Positions 40,636 to 49,772 of a DNA stretch of 64,000 bases are shown one piece after another. The notes beneath the pieces were generated by a model. It made no database searches and was not told where the DNA came from. It saw only the letters and a program-made list of their open reading frames with translations. Position 1 is the first letter of the stretch. Each line of letters begins with the position of its first letter. This stretch comes from Fluctibacter corallii (GTDB lineage Bacteria; Pseudomonadota; Gammaproteobacteria; Enterobacterales; Alteromonadaceae), in assembly GCF_025751585.1 (NCBI RefSeq), contig NZ_JAOWKX010000003.1:1-64000 (forward strand). Reading direction: 5' to 3'. Both the position numbers and the translations under genes were made by a program.

Positions 40636-42873
40636 TTAATCAGAGCCGCTTACAATTTGTATTTGAGCAATATCGGTATCTCCTTTGATCACTTTATAGA
40701 TGCCATCTTGCGTCAAGGTGCGCATACCATCTGACATCGCTTGTTCTTTCATCTCACTGACGGACGCTTCTTTATATATAAGTGAACGTAATTCAGGGGT
40801 CATCGCCAGTAATTCGTGAACTCCAGTCCTGCCTTTATAGCCGGTGTCTCCACACGCTTCGCACCCTTTCGCCCGATGCAGCTTTAAGGGAGATGGCAAA
40901 TCTAATTCTGTAAGGAATGCATCCCCATACTGGCGGCGAATAAATCCCATATCACTGTCGGTGGCGACATATTCTTCTTTGCAACTTGAACATAAGGTAC
41001 GAATTAGCCGTTGCGCGAGAATCCCTACGCAGGCATCAGAAAAGTTAACGGGATCCAAGCCTAAATCCAGTAATCGAGTAATGGTCTCGGGTGCAGAGTT
41101 TGTGTGTAGTGTTGATAATACCAAGTGCCCAGTTAGAGATGCTTCTATACCTGCGTGTGCGGTTTCTTTATCACGCATTTCACCAATGAGGATAATGTCG
41201 GGATCGGCGCGTAAAAACGCTCTAAGCGCATTGGCAAAGGTGAAGCCAATTTTGGGGCTGACCTGAACTTGCTGTAAACCAGGCTGTGTGATTTCTACAG
41301 GATCTTCTGCTGTCCAGATTTTCTTATCTGGGGTGTTTAGGTAACCGAGCACGGCATGAAGCGTGGTGGTTTTCCCAGACCCAGTCGGGCCCACCACAAG
41401 CAGAATGCCGTGGGGTTTTCGAATCATGGTTTTCAAACGTTCAAAATTGGAAGGTGCTAAATTCATTTTTTCAATTGGCATTGCCCCGCCCGAGGCGAGG
41501 ATACGCATGACAACCCCTTCGCCTGCAACAGTCGGAATCGTAGCAACACGGACTTCTACCAATTTGCCTGACATCTTGAATGCGAGCTTGCCATCTTGCG
41601 GAATACGTTTTTCTGCAATATTGAGGTTTGCCATAATCTTGATACGTGCTATTACCGCATTATGGTGTGATGCTGGGATTTGAGTAATGTCTCGGCAAAC
41701 TCCGTCGATGCGCATACGAACGCGGGTGGGGGCGCTTTTCTCTGCATCGACATGAATATCAGAAGCGTTTAGGCGCTTGGCATCATGCAATATTCTACTG
41801 ACAAGTCTTACTACTGCAGGCGCGTCATCAGATAATTCATCTTGGTGATCTTCTGCTTCTTCTGCGCTGGTGCTGATTTCATCAAGAATTTCATCCATCT
41901 CACCAGGTGAGCCACCTGAGCCACTGCCTTCCCCCAAATATTGAAGTACATGGGTGGGTAAACCCACTGCGATGTCATAATTATCTATGCCCAGCGCGCT
42001 TTCTACTTCCATTATCAGGGCCGCATTATTGGGTTCTGACATAAGCACAACAGGGTTTTCACTTGCATCAGCAATCACAGCGACGAAATTACGCTTTAAG
42101 TAGGATAAATTTAATTTGCTGTTACTTTGAAACAAATGATATTTGTCTGGCAGGTACGGAATAAATGGAACCTGATGATGAACAGATAGCGCATTGCCAA
42201 TTTGTTCCTCTGAGATACGATATTCGGTAATCAGTTTTTGCGTGATTTGTTTAACGTCCTGCCCTGACTCTAGAACATTCGAAAGGTCTTTTTGAGCGAT
42301 CAGGTTACTATGAATGAGGAATTCAAATGGATGGCTTGTGCCACCTAATTCATAGCGGAACTTTTTACCAAATAGGTTTGCGATTTCATTGGCTACTTGA
42401 AGATCGCGCTCGTTGAAACCGCCTGTTTTTTTGTTGATAATTTGCAGGATCCCCATTAAGACACCGGCATTGAGTATCGGTATACATAAAATCGTATTGG
42501 TCTTAAAGGATGAAGACTTATCAAATTTATCAGCAAATCTGAGTCTGGGATGGATTTTTTGTAGCGCCTGACTATCGTAAGGATCGTCGATAATCAGCGG
42601 AAGTTGACTCAATGCAACATAGCCAGCGATAGATTGCGCAGTAATCGGTACCTTAATTTCGCGCGTTTCTTTACCAGTTTTAAACCTAGCAACCAAATCT
42701 TGGTGCAATCGTCGGCGCATGAATATACTCATTCTTTCCGCCCCGAAAATATCGAGTACGATTGGCTCTAATTGTTGGTATGCATCCATAAGGGATGAGT
42801 GCTGATCCAATACACTAGAAATACTACTGAGTTGGTTGTCCTCTGGTTGCGAGTGGGGAGCGATGTCTATCAT
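40636..42873 (-). CDS. GspE/PulE-family secretion ATPase with N-terminal GAF domain
   Basis: 745 residues. N-terminal GAF domain (about 20-175; ITAQSIAGYVALSQLPLII, ILCIPILNAGVLMGILQI), a GspE_N-like region (about 185-310), an acidic Ser/Glu-rich linker and the type II/IV secretion ATPase core: Walker A GPTGSGKTTT, Asp box AEDPVEITQPGLQQVQV, Walker B LIGEMRDKETA, and the four-cysteine zinc site (CSSC and CEAC). It is an orphan, without pilin or secretion genes nearby. A GAF domain in this position suggests regulation by a small ligand. Confidence 0.9.
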   Translation of the reverse strand: MIDIAPHSQPEDNQLSSISSVLDQHSSLMDAYQQLEPIVLDIFGAERMSIFMRRRLHQDLVARFKTGKETREIKVPITAQSIAGYVALSQLPLIIDDPYDSQALQKIHPRLRFADKFDKSSSFKTNTILCIPILNAGVLMGILQIINKKTGGFNERDLQVANEIANLFGKKFRYELGGTSHPFEFLIHSNLIAQKDLSNVLESGQDVKQITQKLITEYRISEEQIGNALSVHHQVPFIPYLPDKYHLFQSNSKLNLSYLKRNFVAVIADASENPVVLMSEPNNAALIMEVESALGIDNYDIAVGLPTHVLQYLGEGSGSGGSPGEMDEILDEISTSAEEAEDHQDELSDDAPAVVRLVSRILHDAKRLNASDIHVDAEKSAPTRVRMRIDGVCRDITQIPASHHNAVIARIKIMANLNIAEKRIPQDGKLAFKMSGKLVEVRVATIPTVAGEGVVMRILASGGAMPIEKMNLAPSNFERLKTMIRKPHGILLVVGPTGSGKTTTLHAVLGYLNTPDKKIWTAEDPVEITQPGLQQVQVSPKIGFTFANALRAFLRADPDIILIGEMRDKETAHAGIEASLTGHLVLSTLHTNSAPETITRLLDLGLDPVNFSDACVGILAQRLIRTLCSSCKEEYVATDSDMGFIRRQYGDAFLTELDLPSPLKLHRAKGCEACGDTGYKGRTGVHELLAMTPELRSLIYKEASVSEMKEQAMSDGMRTLTQDGIYKVIKGDTDIAQIQIVSGSD

Positions 42874-43087
42874 TACTGCGTCTTTCTATTCATTCTTGTT
42901 TAACTATAACCTATTGCACGAGAATATCCGTATCGGGTTTTATTCATGGTTAGCGAAATGGGTAATAATTGACTCACATTTTAATCAGCTGTAAAAGTAA
43001 TTGCATATTTTCGTGATGCACCACTTTATCCCAGTAGTCTGTTGACTGCTACTGACCAAACGTCCGTTTCAAGAATGATAATGTTAA

Positions 43088-43822
43088 TTAAAATGTGTAT
43101 ACCAACGTGACAGACGTTTGCGTGTCAAGGTTTTCCCTTTCTTCTGGTACGTCTGAGTTGTGGTTTAATGTCAGTGCGACTTTCATCGAAATATCTTCAT
43201 ATAGTTTGGCAGAGACGGAAGTTTCGGATTTAGACTTAACGTTGTCTGAACCTACTTCTGTGCTTATGAGTTGTTTAAATACTGCGGTTTCAGATATGTT
43301 CCAGCGATAGTCTAATGCACCTCTTACGATGACGCCTTTTACCGTTTCTCCGTTTTCCTGTTTATCGTATGAATAACCTGGACCAATGCTGTATTCAAAC
43401 TTGCTTGTTTCAGTATCCCAAAGTTTTTCGCTCCAGCCTATGGCAACAGTAGATTGATAATCAAAGCCACTAAAGCGATCATCTTCATACGAACCGAAGC
43501 CGAAAATACGCTGGTTAGGATCTTCAAGCTTGTAATTTAGTTGAGCTGAAACAAAGTACTTTTGCGCCGTTGTTTCACTTTGCTCCGTGCCGTCGTCGTT
43601 TTCTACTTCGTCTTCTTTATAAAGCCCTTCAACAATATAATCGTTGCTGAAGCTATCCAATTCGTGATGAGCAGAAAGCTTGGCTTTAACTGAGGTTGTG
43701 TCGGTATTGCCTGTTGTTACTATCAGACCGAATTCTCCCTCCATCTCGAAAAGTGGTGAGGCGTCTTGAGCTTCTGCTAATAGCGCGGTAAATAGAAGCG
43801 GTATTCCTAAAATATATTTCAC
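43088..43822 (-). CDS. DUF481 family outer-membrane beta-barrel protein
   Basis: 244 residues, GTG start with AAGGAG six bases upstream. Signal peptide KYILGIPLLFTALLAEA. The mature part shows alternating amphipathic strands, GNTDTTSVKAKLSAHHELDSF early on and a terminal aromatic (TSVTLVYTF), as in outer-membrane barrels of the DUF481/YdiY family. It begins 63 bases after the stop of the large multi-module gene and could belong to the same transcript. Function unknown. Confidence 0.87.
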   Translation of the reverse strand: MKYILGIPLLFTALLAEAQDASPLFEMEGEFGLIVTTGNTDTTSVKAKLSAHHELDSFSNDYIVEGLYKEDEVENDDGTEQSETTAQKYFVSAQLNYKLEDPNQRIFGFGSYEDDRFSGFDYQSTVAIGWSEKLWDTETSKFEYSIGPGYSYDKQENGETVKGVIVRGALDYRWNISETAVFKQLISTEVGSDNVKSKSETSVSAKLYEDISMKVALTLNHNSDVPEERENLDTQTSVTLVYTF

Positions 43823-43885
43823 TTATTTCTCCTTGAAGATTGCCTGTAAGAAATATAGCGCATAATTTTGTAACCACTTCATTTT

Positions 43886-46240
43886 TCAGTATTTAATTCG
43901 AATTATTGGCGTTTTAAGCGGCAGAATAGTAATAGGGGGGCTCATAATATTGCTATAGCCAACCATATCTCCATATATGTCGACACATTCTAGTGTCAGA
44001 TGGTTATTCTCAATGGGAGCATAAAATATAATTTCGAGACTACTACTTTGAGGGGTAATTATCATTTTATTATCATTGAAAACGTTACACTCAAAGATGT
44101 CTGGATGTTCAAAAACAAGATCGACAGGCTCACCTACTCTTACGAATCTTTTTGACCAAGATGTTATATATGGCGTAGTCGTGGCGTCTACATATATTGT
44201 TCTTTGCGGACCGCAGTCTTTACTCGGGTTTCTATAGGTCCCAATTTGTTTACAGGCTTTTATCCAGAATGTGTGAAGTTTCTCTGCTGATATAGGGAGC
44301 TCGAATTGCATTTGACCTCCCGTTCCTGAAACAAACGTATTCGGCATAGAAGTTCCCCCCACTGTGTAGTAGCCGGGAGGGGAATGGGGGATTTCATTTG
44401 AATGTTGCCAGTTCAGGTAGGCGACTTTGCCTGCTGGCAATTGAATCGACGTTCTTCCATAGTGCGTATTGTCTATCGAATCAGATACTCCCACGAATTC
44501 AATTTCTTTGGTAATTGGTAATTGATCAACATTGAACGTAGCAACCTCAGATAGTCTATTGTTCAACATGAACTCAATCTTGTATTGTCCTTTAGTGAGC
44601 TTTCCAAAATCATGTGTAAATAATTGATGTGTCTCTGAATAATCCATTGTGTGCCAGTCACCATCATTTAGACGGGCTTTGAAGCTTTGTATGTCGGCAC
44701 CACCAGTCTGTTTGGCTGATAATATAAACGATTCAGTGTCGTATACATTTCTATTTTCAGTAAGCGCGTTGTATTTTATTTCAACAAGTGGATAAGGGCT
44801 GTAAATTGAAACATCTACTGAAGGTGATGGCGGTCCGCAGATGATACTCTGCTCCGAAGCTTCAATTTTTTTTGCAAACCCGCATACTGTTACCGCGAAG
44901 GTATGAATACCCTCCTGCTTGAGTGTATATTCTGTGTGAATGTAGTCTCCCCCAAATCTATTATCCAGATAAGGTAAAGAGCGATACCAAAGTGCGTAAG
45001 GTTGTCCATTTCTAAGGATTCGATAGAAGCCGTTTCTATCTTGAATATCAGGATGCGGAGAAAAATGGAGATACAAAGGTTCTTCAGTTGATGCTCTAAC
45101 GGTCTTGCGCACACTATCGAAAGGGTGGTCCTGAGTGCTGACGCTCACATTTGTGACAGGGGCAGTTGGAGGATAAAAGCTCCCAGCTTGAAGACCAGAA
45201 TAAACAGTAACTGATTTTGCTGGACCGCAATCTGTTTCCATATTCATTTCGGCCCCGATTTGATTGCATGGCAAAATTGAGTAAATCTTAACTCCCTCAC
45301 TCCCAACATTGTTTAACTCCCAATGCATAGCGTGATCTTGGTATTTGTGCTTTAAATAGCTGGGCGTACCGCGCACAAAACCAATCGACTCTCCATTTCT
45401 TAAGAGTTTGTAATAGCCGTAAACGGATGTAGACACTTGCTCTGACGGCTGCCAATGCAGTGTTACTCCAGAATTTTCAGGGACACTCAATGAGGAAATA
45501 GTTGGGTCAAACTCTGATGAATCTCCAGATACGGACAGCCAAGTTACTGCCTTATTGGGCTTGGCGTAAACCGTAATTTGTTCATTATGAGATGTGTTGC
45601 CATTAATTTTGTATGTGACAATATGAGCACCAGAGCTAATAGGGCCTAAATTGCCTGTGAACGTTGCTTGGTTTTTCTCTAACCTAACCCATGATGAATC
45701 ATTAATGCTTACGTCTATAAAGGTGATATCATTCTCTAGTAAAGCCGTAGCAGTAATAATAAAATTCTGATTCTCCCAAAGTATATTATTATTCTTTTCA
45801 TTGGCAGAATGATCTATTTCTAAGCGTTTGACGGGAGTGTACTGCAATCGTTCTAAAAAGGGGCCGCATTCAGTTTGGTTACACGCTCTTACTTTTATGT
45901 CTACGGGATGAGAGTTAATACTTTTCCATATAAAAGATGGCGATGTTGTGATTGTCTTTAATCCGTTCAACCACACTTCGTAATATGTCGCATGCTCAAC
46001 TACTTTCCATTGAAATTCTGCTTCACTGTGTGTGTACAGTTTGCTTGGAATACTAACGAATTGTACGGTATCTGAAAAAGACGTGGGGTGCGGTTGCGTA
46101 TGTGTGTAATGGGTAATAGAGGATATAAAGTTACCAGCGTTCGCAATGGAAGACGTAAACCATAAGCACAATAAAAAGCTAGCATTGAGGTAGCCATTTA
46201 AAAGAAAAGACTTAGGACCTCGTAATAAGGTTGCAATCAT
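43886..46240 (-). CDS. Large exported multi-module protein B2 (unknown), paralog of B1
   Basis: 784 residues from the ATG at 46240, which has GAGGGGG upstream (an in-frame TTG lies five codons earlier). Signal peptide (ending near SIANA), then a chain of beta-sandwich-like modules: FN3-like units ending in a Cys-x(n)-CG pair (RACNQTECGP, CNQIGAEMNMETDCGP, KACKQIGTYRNPSKDCGP), with Ig-like units between (LNDGDWHTMDY). A GYY/GFY motif recurs (PPGYYTVGG, GYYKLLRNG, GFYRILRNG). The C-terminus SPPITILPLKTPIIRIK is shared with B1. No catalytic motif, transmembrane anchor or sorting signal is evident. Last of five same-strand exported proteins, 25 bases after A2. Confidence 0.82.
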   Translation of the reverse strand: MIATLLRGPKSFLLNGYLNASFLLCLWFTSSIANAGNFISSITHYTHTQPHPTSFSDTVQFVSIPSKLYTHSEAEFQWKVVEHATYYEVWLNGLKTITTSPSFIWKSINSHPVDIKVRACNQTECGPFLERLQYTPVKRLEIDHSANEKNNNILWENQNFIITATALLENDITFIDVSINDSSWVRLEKNQATFTGNLGPISSGAHIVTYKINGNTSHNEQITVYAKPNKAVTWLSVSGDSSEFDPTISSLSVPENSGVTLHWQPSEQVSTSVYGYYKLLRNGESIGFVRGTPSYLKHKYQDHAMHWELNNVGSEGVKIYSILPCNQIGAEMNMETDCGPAKSVTVYSGLQAGSFYPPTAPVTNVSVSTQDHPFDSVRKTVRASTEEPLYLHFSPHPDIQDRNGFYRILRNGQPYALWYRSLPYLDNRFGGDYIHTEYTLKQEGIHTFAVTVCGFAKKIEASEQSIICGPPSPSVDVSIYSPYPLVEIKYNALTENRNVYDTESFILSAKQTGGADIQSFKARLNDGDWHTMDYSETHQLFTHDFGKLTKGQYKIEFMLNNRLSEVATFNVDQLPITKEIEFVGVSDSIDNTHYGRTSIQLPAGKVAYLNWQHSNEIPHSPPGYYTVGGTSMPNTFVSGTGGQMQFELPISAEKLHTFWIKACKQIGTYRNPSKDCGPQRTIYVDATTTPYITSWSKRFVRVGEPVDLVFEHPDIFECNVFNDNKMIITPQSSSLEIIFYAPIENNHLTLECVDIYGDMVGYSNIMSPPITILPLKTPIIRIKY

Positions 46241-46265
46241 AACACACCCCCTCAAATAATTCTCG

Positions 46266-47042
46266 TTACTGACTTACTATGACTTTACAAGGACGTGTTC
46301 CGCATAGAGGATGTGGAGCTTCTTCTAAAATGTACATATTTTTAGCGCTATTACTTGAGTTTTGGCACGCTTGAGTCGATAAATTTCGGATAGAGCGGTA
46401 ACCGGTGACAGTGTTATTTAGGTTTCCTTGAACATAATTTCCATTTGCAAAATATGGGTTCCATTGATGAATTGTGTGCTCAGACAATGGTGTACCCGTG
46501 CAATTGCTTCCTGAGTAATAAACTTGTGATAGTGAAGGCTTAGCATCATAGTATTGAAGCTCTGATGTGGCTGTATTTCCTACATAGGCCCACCTGTCTT
46601 TACTAAAAGCCGTGATTATTATGCCCACTTGATGTTTTTCATCACCCGTAACCATTGCAGCAATCTTACCTGTATTAGCTGTTGTATTCATAGAAGAAAA
46701 ATTAACATTGATTGATTCTGCGCGCTCAACTCCAGAGATGTCAGCGCAGTCATTGGCGGGTTCAATATTCACTGATTTGCTTTGATCGAGCGCTAACATT
46801 AATAATGAATAGGATGCTCTGCCAGATTCGGTATTCAAAGACAAAGACCAAAATTGCTCATTTTCATTGGTGACGCAAGCGGCATGTTGCTGGCGCTCTG
46901 CACTTGTGCTGAAAAGCACATGGTTGCCTTTTACTTTTAATGTTTGAACGTAGCTAGCATGGGAAGCGGACATGGTGATTGTCGCGCTTGTTACGGTAAA
47001 TAAACCTAGTAATCTATTCAGCGTTTGTACGAAACGACTCAT
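46266..47042 (-). CDS. Exported protein A2 with repeated small Cys domain (unknown)
   Basis: 258 residues from the ATG at 47042, which has AGGTG upstream. The open frame continues upstream into B1, but the signal peptide starts here (RLLGLFTVTSATITMSASHA). N-terminal domain (about 29-115) is shared with the two small proteins upstream: a Cys, FWSLSLNTESGRASYSLLML, then DCADISGVERAES. The C-terminal part (about 120-258) matches A1 and ends EEAPHPLCGTRPCKV. It begins 11 bases after B1. No function known. Confidence 0.8.
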   Translation of the reverse strand: MSRFVQTLNRLLGLFTVTSATITMSASHASYVQTLKVKGNHVLFSTSAERQQHAACVTNENEQFWSLSLNTESGRASYSLLMLALDQSKSVNIEPANDCADISGVERAESINVNFSSMNTTANTGKIAAMVTGDEKHQVGIIITAFSKDRWAYVGNTATSELQYYDAKPSLSQVYYSGSNCTGTPLSEHTIHQWNPYFANGNYVQGNLNNTVTGYRSIRNLSTQACQNSSNSAKNMYILEEAPHPLCGTRPCKVIVSQ

Positions 47043-47053
47043 TGTATTTACAC

Positions 47054-49405
47054 CTATGGTTGTTTGATATGTATGGTTGGGGCGTGTAACGGTATAATCG
47101 TTATCGGAGGACTTATCGCTCTGCCTTCGCGGATGGTGTCGCCCGCGCGATCTACACAATCCCACAGAAGTTGCATATCCTTTCCGGCTTGGTAAAACGT
47201 CACTTCAATGGCGCCTTGCTTGTTATTCCTAACCGTATAGCTTTTATTGTTCATTTGATTGCATTCGAAGATTTCGGGGTTATTATATTTCAGCAATACT
47301 GACTCTCCGACTCTGACATTTTTTTTCTGCCAACGTAGTCCCATGTCGACAGCCCCTATACCGAGATTAATAGCAGTAGAGGGGCCGCAGTCGGTGAAGG
47401 TTTTGCGTTGAGTACCCTGCTGTTTACAGGCTTTTAACCACAGTGTATGAATGCCATCTTGAGTTACAGGTATTTCAAAGTGATAGACGTCTTGATTGCC
47501 TTCTATGAAATAAGGTTCTATTCCTATGCCCGTGATGACGTAATAGCCGGGTGGGGAGTGTGGTATCTGGTCGGATGCTCGCCAAAATAAGTAGCCTTTT
47601 TCACCACTACTGACGCTGAATGTCGTGCCATTGAAAGTTGGTGTGTTTGCTGATGCAGAGAGGCCAATGGATTTTACGGGTTCTGTCACAGGCGATAGTT
47701 TGACCGAGAAGTTTTCAGCTTTTATCAGCTTTCCATTAACCAACAGTTCAAGTTGATACAATCCTTTGGTCAAATAGCCAAAGTCATACCAGTAGGAGCC
47801 ATTACGACTTGCTAAATTATGCCATGTTCCTCCATTTAACCGAGCTTGTATGTCGGTAATAGGGGCTCCGCCTGTACGCGTTACATTTAACAGAAAGCGC
47901 TCTGTATCGTAAATCGGGTTAGTTGCAAAGTCTCTTTCGTGCAAATGTGTATGCACTTCAGGATAAGGGTTTTTTACTGTTACTACTACTGGCTCTGACT
48001 CTTGCCCACATTCAAAGCTAATTGAATCGTCGATAAAAAGAATGCGATTACATAGTTTAACTCTAAATTCATATGTTCCCTCTTTTTCAAGAACGACTTG
48101 CTTATGGAACAAATCATCGTCTTTAGAATAAAACTCAGTAGCTACCCCTAAATTATACAATGCCCATCGCTCTTGGCCATTAATACTCACAGAATATCTA
48201 CTTCTGGGAAATCCTTCTGCTTCAGGTGAGCGTTCCCAATGCAACATGAAAGGCTCCCCTGCTATTACATCAAGTGATTTTGTAGCGTGTTCCATCTTCA
48301 CCCGCATTTTCGTTACAGATAAATCTTCAATAGGGAAGATTGGAATACTTGGACTTTCCTCTTTCAATCCAATTTTAATTTTCGTATACGTGATTGGACC
48401 ACAATCTTTGTCAATTATTTTGACGGGTCGCCCCACAATGCAAGACCTGATAGAGATATTTAATTGTCCAAATTCTGAGCCTGTATCAAATTCACGAATA
48501 AAATTTTGATAGTTGTACAATTTGTGAATCCAAGGGAATGCGTCTCCGTAGGCGTCTACCCATCCTTTCCCATTAATGGACAATCTGTAATAGCCATGTG
48601 GTGTTCTAGGTACCTCTTCTGACTCTTCCCAATGAAACAAAAGTGTAGAGTTAGGTTCTGCGTGAAAGATATTTGGATGAGCTAATATCTTTCCCCCTTT
48701 AGTTGAGATACCTACAATTTTTGCTGCTGTAGTAGGTGTGCTGTAAGCTCGTATACTTTCACTATATATCTCACTATTGTTTATTCTTAACTGAAGCTCA
48801 TACTCGCCTGTGCTCAAAGGTCCAAAATTGTATGAATAGGCGTCATTGACTCTATCTAATTGCAACCACTCGTTCTCGTCGAGTCGTGCTTCTAATTTGG
48901 TCACTAAAGGACCGTTCATTTGTTTAAAGTTAATGGAAAACTCTTCACTATCCCTCAATATAGATGATTGAGTAATACGAGCGCTATGATCGAGCGTAAA
49001 ATAAGAGAGTACCTCTACTGAGTTTATATTCGTAAAACCACCACATATTGAAGCGGTGCAGGCGCGCACCTTAATATCTTGGTGCCCCTGTTGGGAAAAT
49101 GTATGTATAAAGTGCGGGGCAGATGACGTGTAACGTTTCTGATTTATCCAAATTTCGTAATACTCAGCATGATCAATAATTTGCCACGAGAATGTCAATG
49201 GTTTATCGGTGAGAAGGTGCTCAGGTAACGTGAAAGTATCTGGTTGAATATTAAGATGCTGAGTGTCAACACTCCCTTGAGATAGCTCAGTATTGTAGTA
49301 GGCAATATTAGTAAAAAAGCTTGCTGAGGATGGTGTGGTGTAAAATAAGGTTGCCGTTAGTGTGAAAAGGCAAACCGCAAAATCGCGTAAACAGAGCACA
49401 GACAT
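47054..49405 (-). CDS. Large exported multi-module protein B1 (unknown)
   Basis: 783 residues from the ATG at 49405, which has AGGGA upstream. Signal peptide (about 1-28, ending near TTPSSA). Modules follow the same order as in B2: FN3-like unit with YYEIWINQK and RACTASICGG, Ig-like unit (LDENEWLQLDRVNDAYSYNF), unit with HGYYRLSINGKG and CIVGRPVKIIDKDCGP, further units ending FECGQ and FTDCGP, a second Ig-like unit (ARLNGGTWHNL) and a C-terminal domain with two cysteines ending SPPITIIPLHAPTIHIK. About five Cys pairs are conserved with B2, implying disulfides. No enzyme motif seen. Confidence 0.82.
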   Translation of the reverse strand: MSVLCLRDFAVCLFTLTATLFYTTPSSASFFTNIAYYNTELSQGSVDTQHLNIQPDTFTLPEHLLTDKPLTFSWQIIDHAEYYEIWINQKRYTSSAPHFIHTFSQQGHQDIKVRACTASICGGFTNINSVEVLSYFTLDHSARITQSSILRDSEEFSINFKQMNGPLVTKLEARLDENEWLQLDRVNDAYSYNFGPLSTGEYELQLRINNSEIYSESIRAYSTPTTAAKIVGISTKGGKILAHPNIFHAEPNSTLLFHWEESEEVPRTPHGYYRLSINGKGWVDAYGDAFPWIHKLYNYQNFIREFDTGSEFGQLNISIRSCIVGRPVKIIDKDCGPITYTKIKIGLKEESPSIPIFPIEDLSVTKMRVKMEHATKSLDVIAGEPFMLHWERSPEAEGFPRSRYSVSINGQERWALYNLGVATEFYSKDDDLFHKQVVLEKEGTYEFRVKLCNRILFIDDSISFECGQESEPVVVTVKNPYPEVHTHLHERDFATNPIYDTERFLLNVTRTGGAPITDIQARLNGGTWHNLASRNGSYWYDFGYLTKGLYQLELLVNGKLIKAENFSVKLSPVTEPVKSIGLSASANTPTFNGTTFSVSSGEKGYLFWRASDQIPHSPPGYYVITGIGIEPYFIEGNQDVYHFEIPVTQDGIHTLWLKACKQQGTQRKTFTDCGPSTAINLGIGAVDMGLRWQKKNVRVGESVLLKYNNPEIFECNQMNNKSYTVRNNKQGAIEVTFYQAGKDMQLLWDCVDRAGDTIREGRAISPPITIIPLHAPTIHIKQP

Positions 49406-49437
49406 GATAATCCCTAATCTCAATGGATGGCAAAGCA

Positions 49438-49767
49438 CTAATCGTTTAAAACAGTAAGTTCGGCAACCGATTCAATATCGCTGTACTCGTTGCAAGATTG
49501 TGCACCAACGATAGAGATTGGAAGTTGATGAGTACTGGCGAACATAAGCGCACTGAACATGCCTTTTCCTTTTATGGAGTTAAGGGGAAATGACCAATGC
49601 AAGGGTTTTTCGCCTTGGCTACAAGATGCACGTGCTTGTACTTGCTTGACGGAGGGGAGTGTTTGAACAAAGGTAACAATCCCATTTTTAACAGAGAGTG
49701 ATTCAACGCTAGAGGCGTTAGCCACGCTGGCATTCATGGCCAATAAGATAAAAAATACGGTTCTCAT
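49438..49767 (-). CDS. Small exported protein, stand-alone Cys domain (unknown)
   Basis: 109 residues. GGAG eight bases before the ATG lies in the end of A1. Signal peptide (MRTVFFILLAMNASVANA), then a single ~85-residue domain equal to the N-terminal domain of A1 and A2: ASCSQGEKPLHWSFPLN, KGMFSALMFAS, then SCNEYSDIESV. One conserved Cys pair. It starts five bases after A1 and ends 32 bases before B1. I have the impression that such short secreted domains occur widely in gammaproteobacteria, but I know no function. Confidence 0.8.
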   Translation of the reverse strand: MRTVFFILLAMNASVANASSVESLSVKNGIVTFVQTLPSVKQVQARASCSQGEKPLHWSFPLNSIKGKGMFSALMFASTHQLPISIVGAQSCNEYSDIESVAELTVLND

Positions 49768-49772
49768 TTAAA

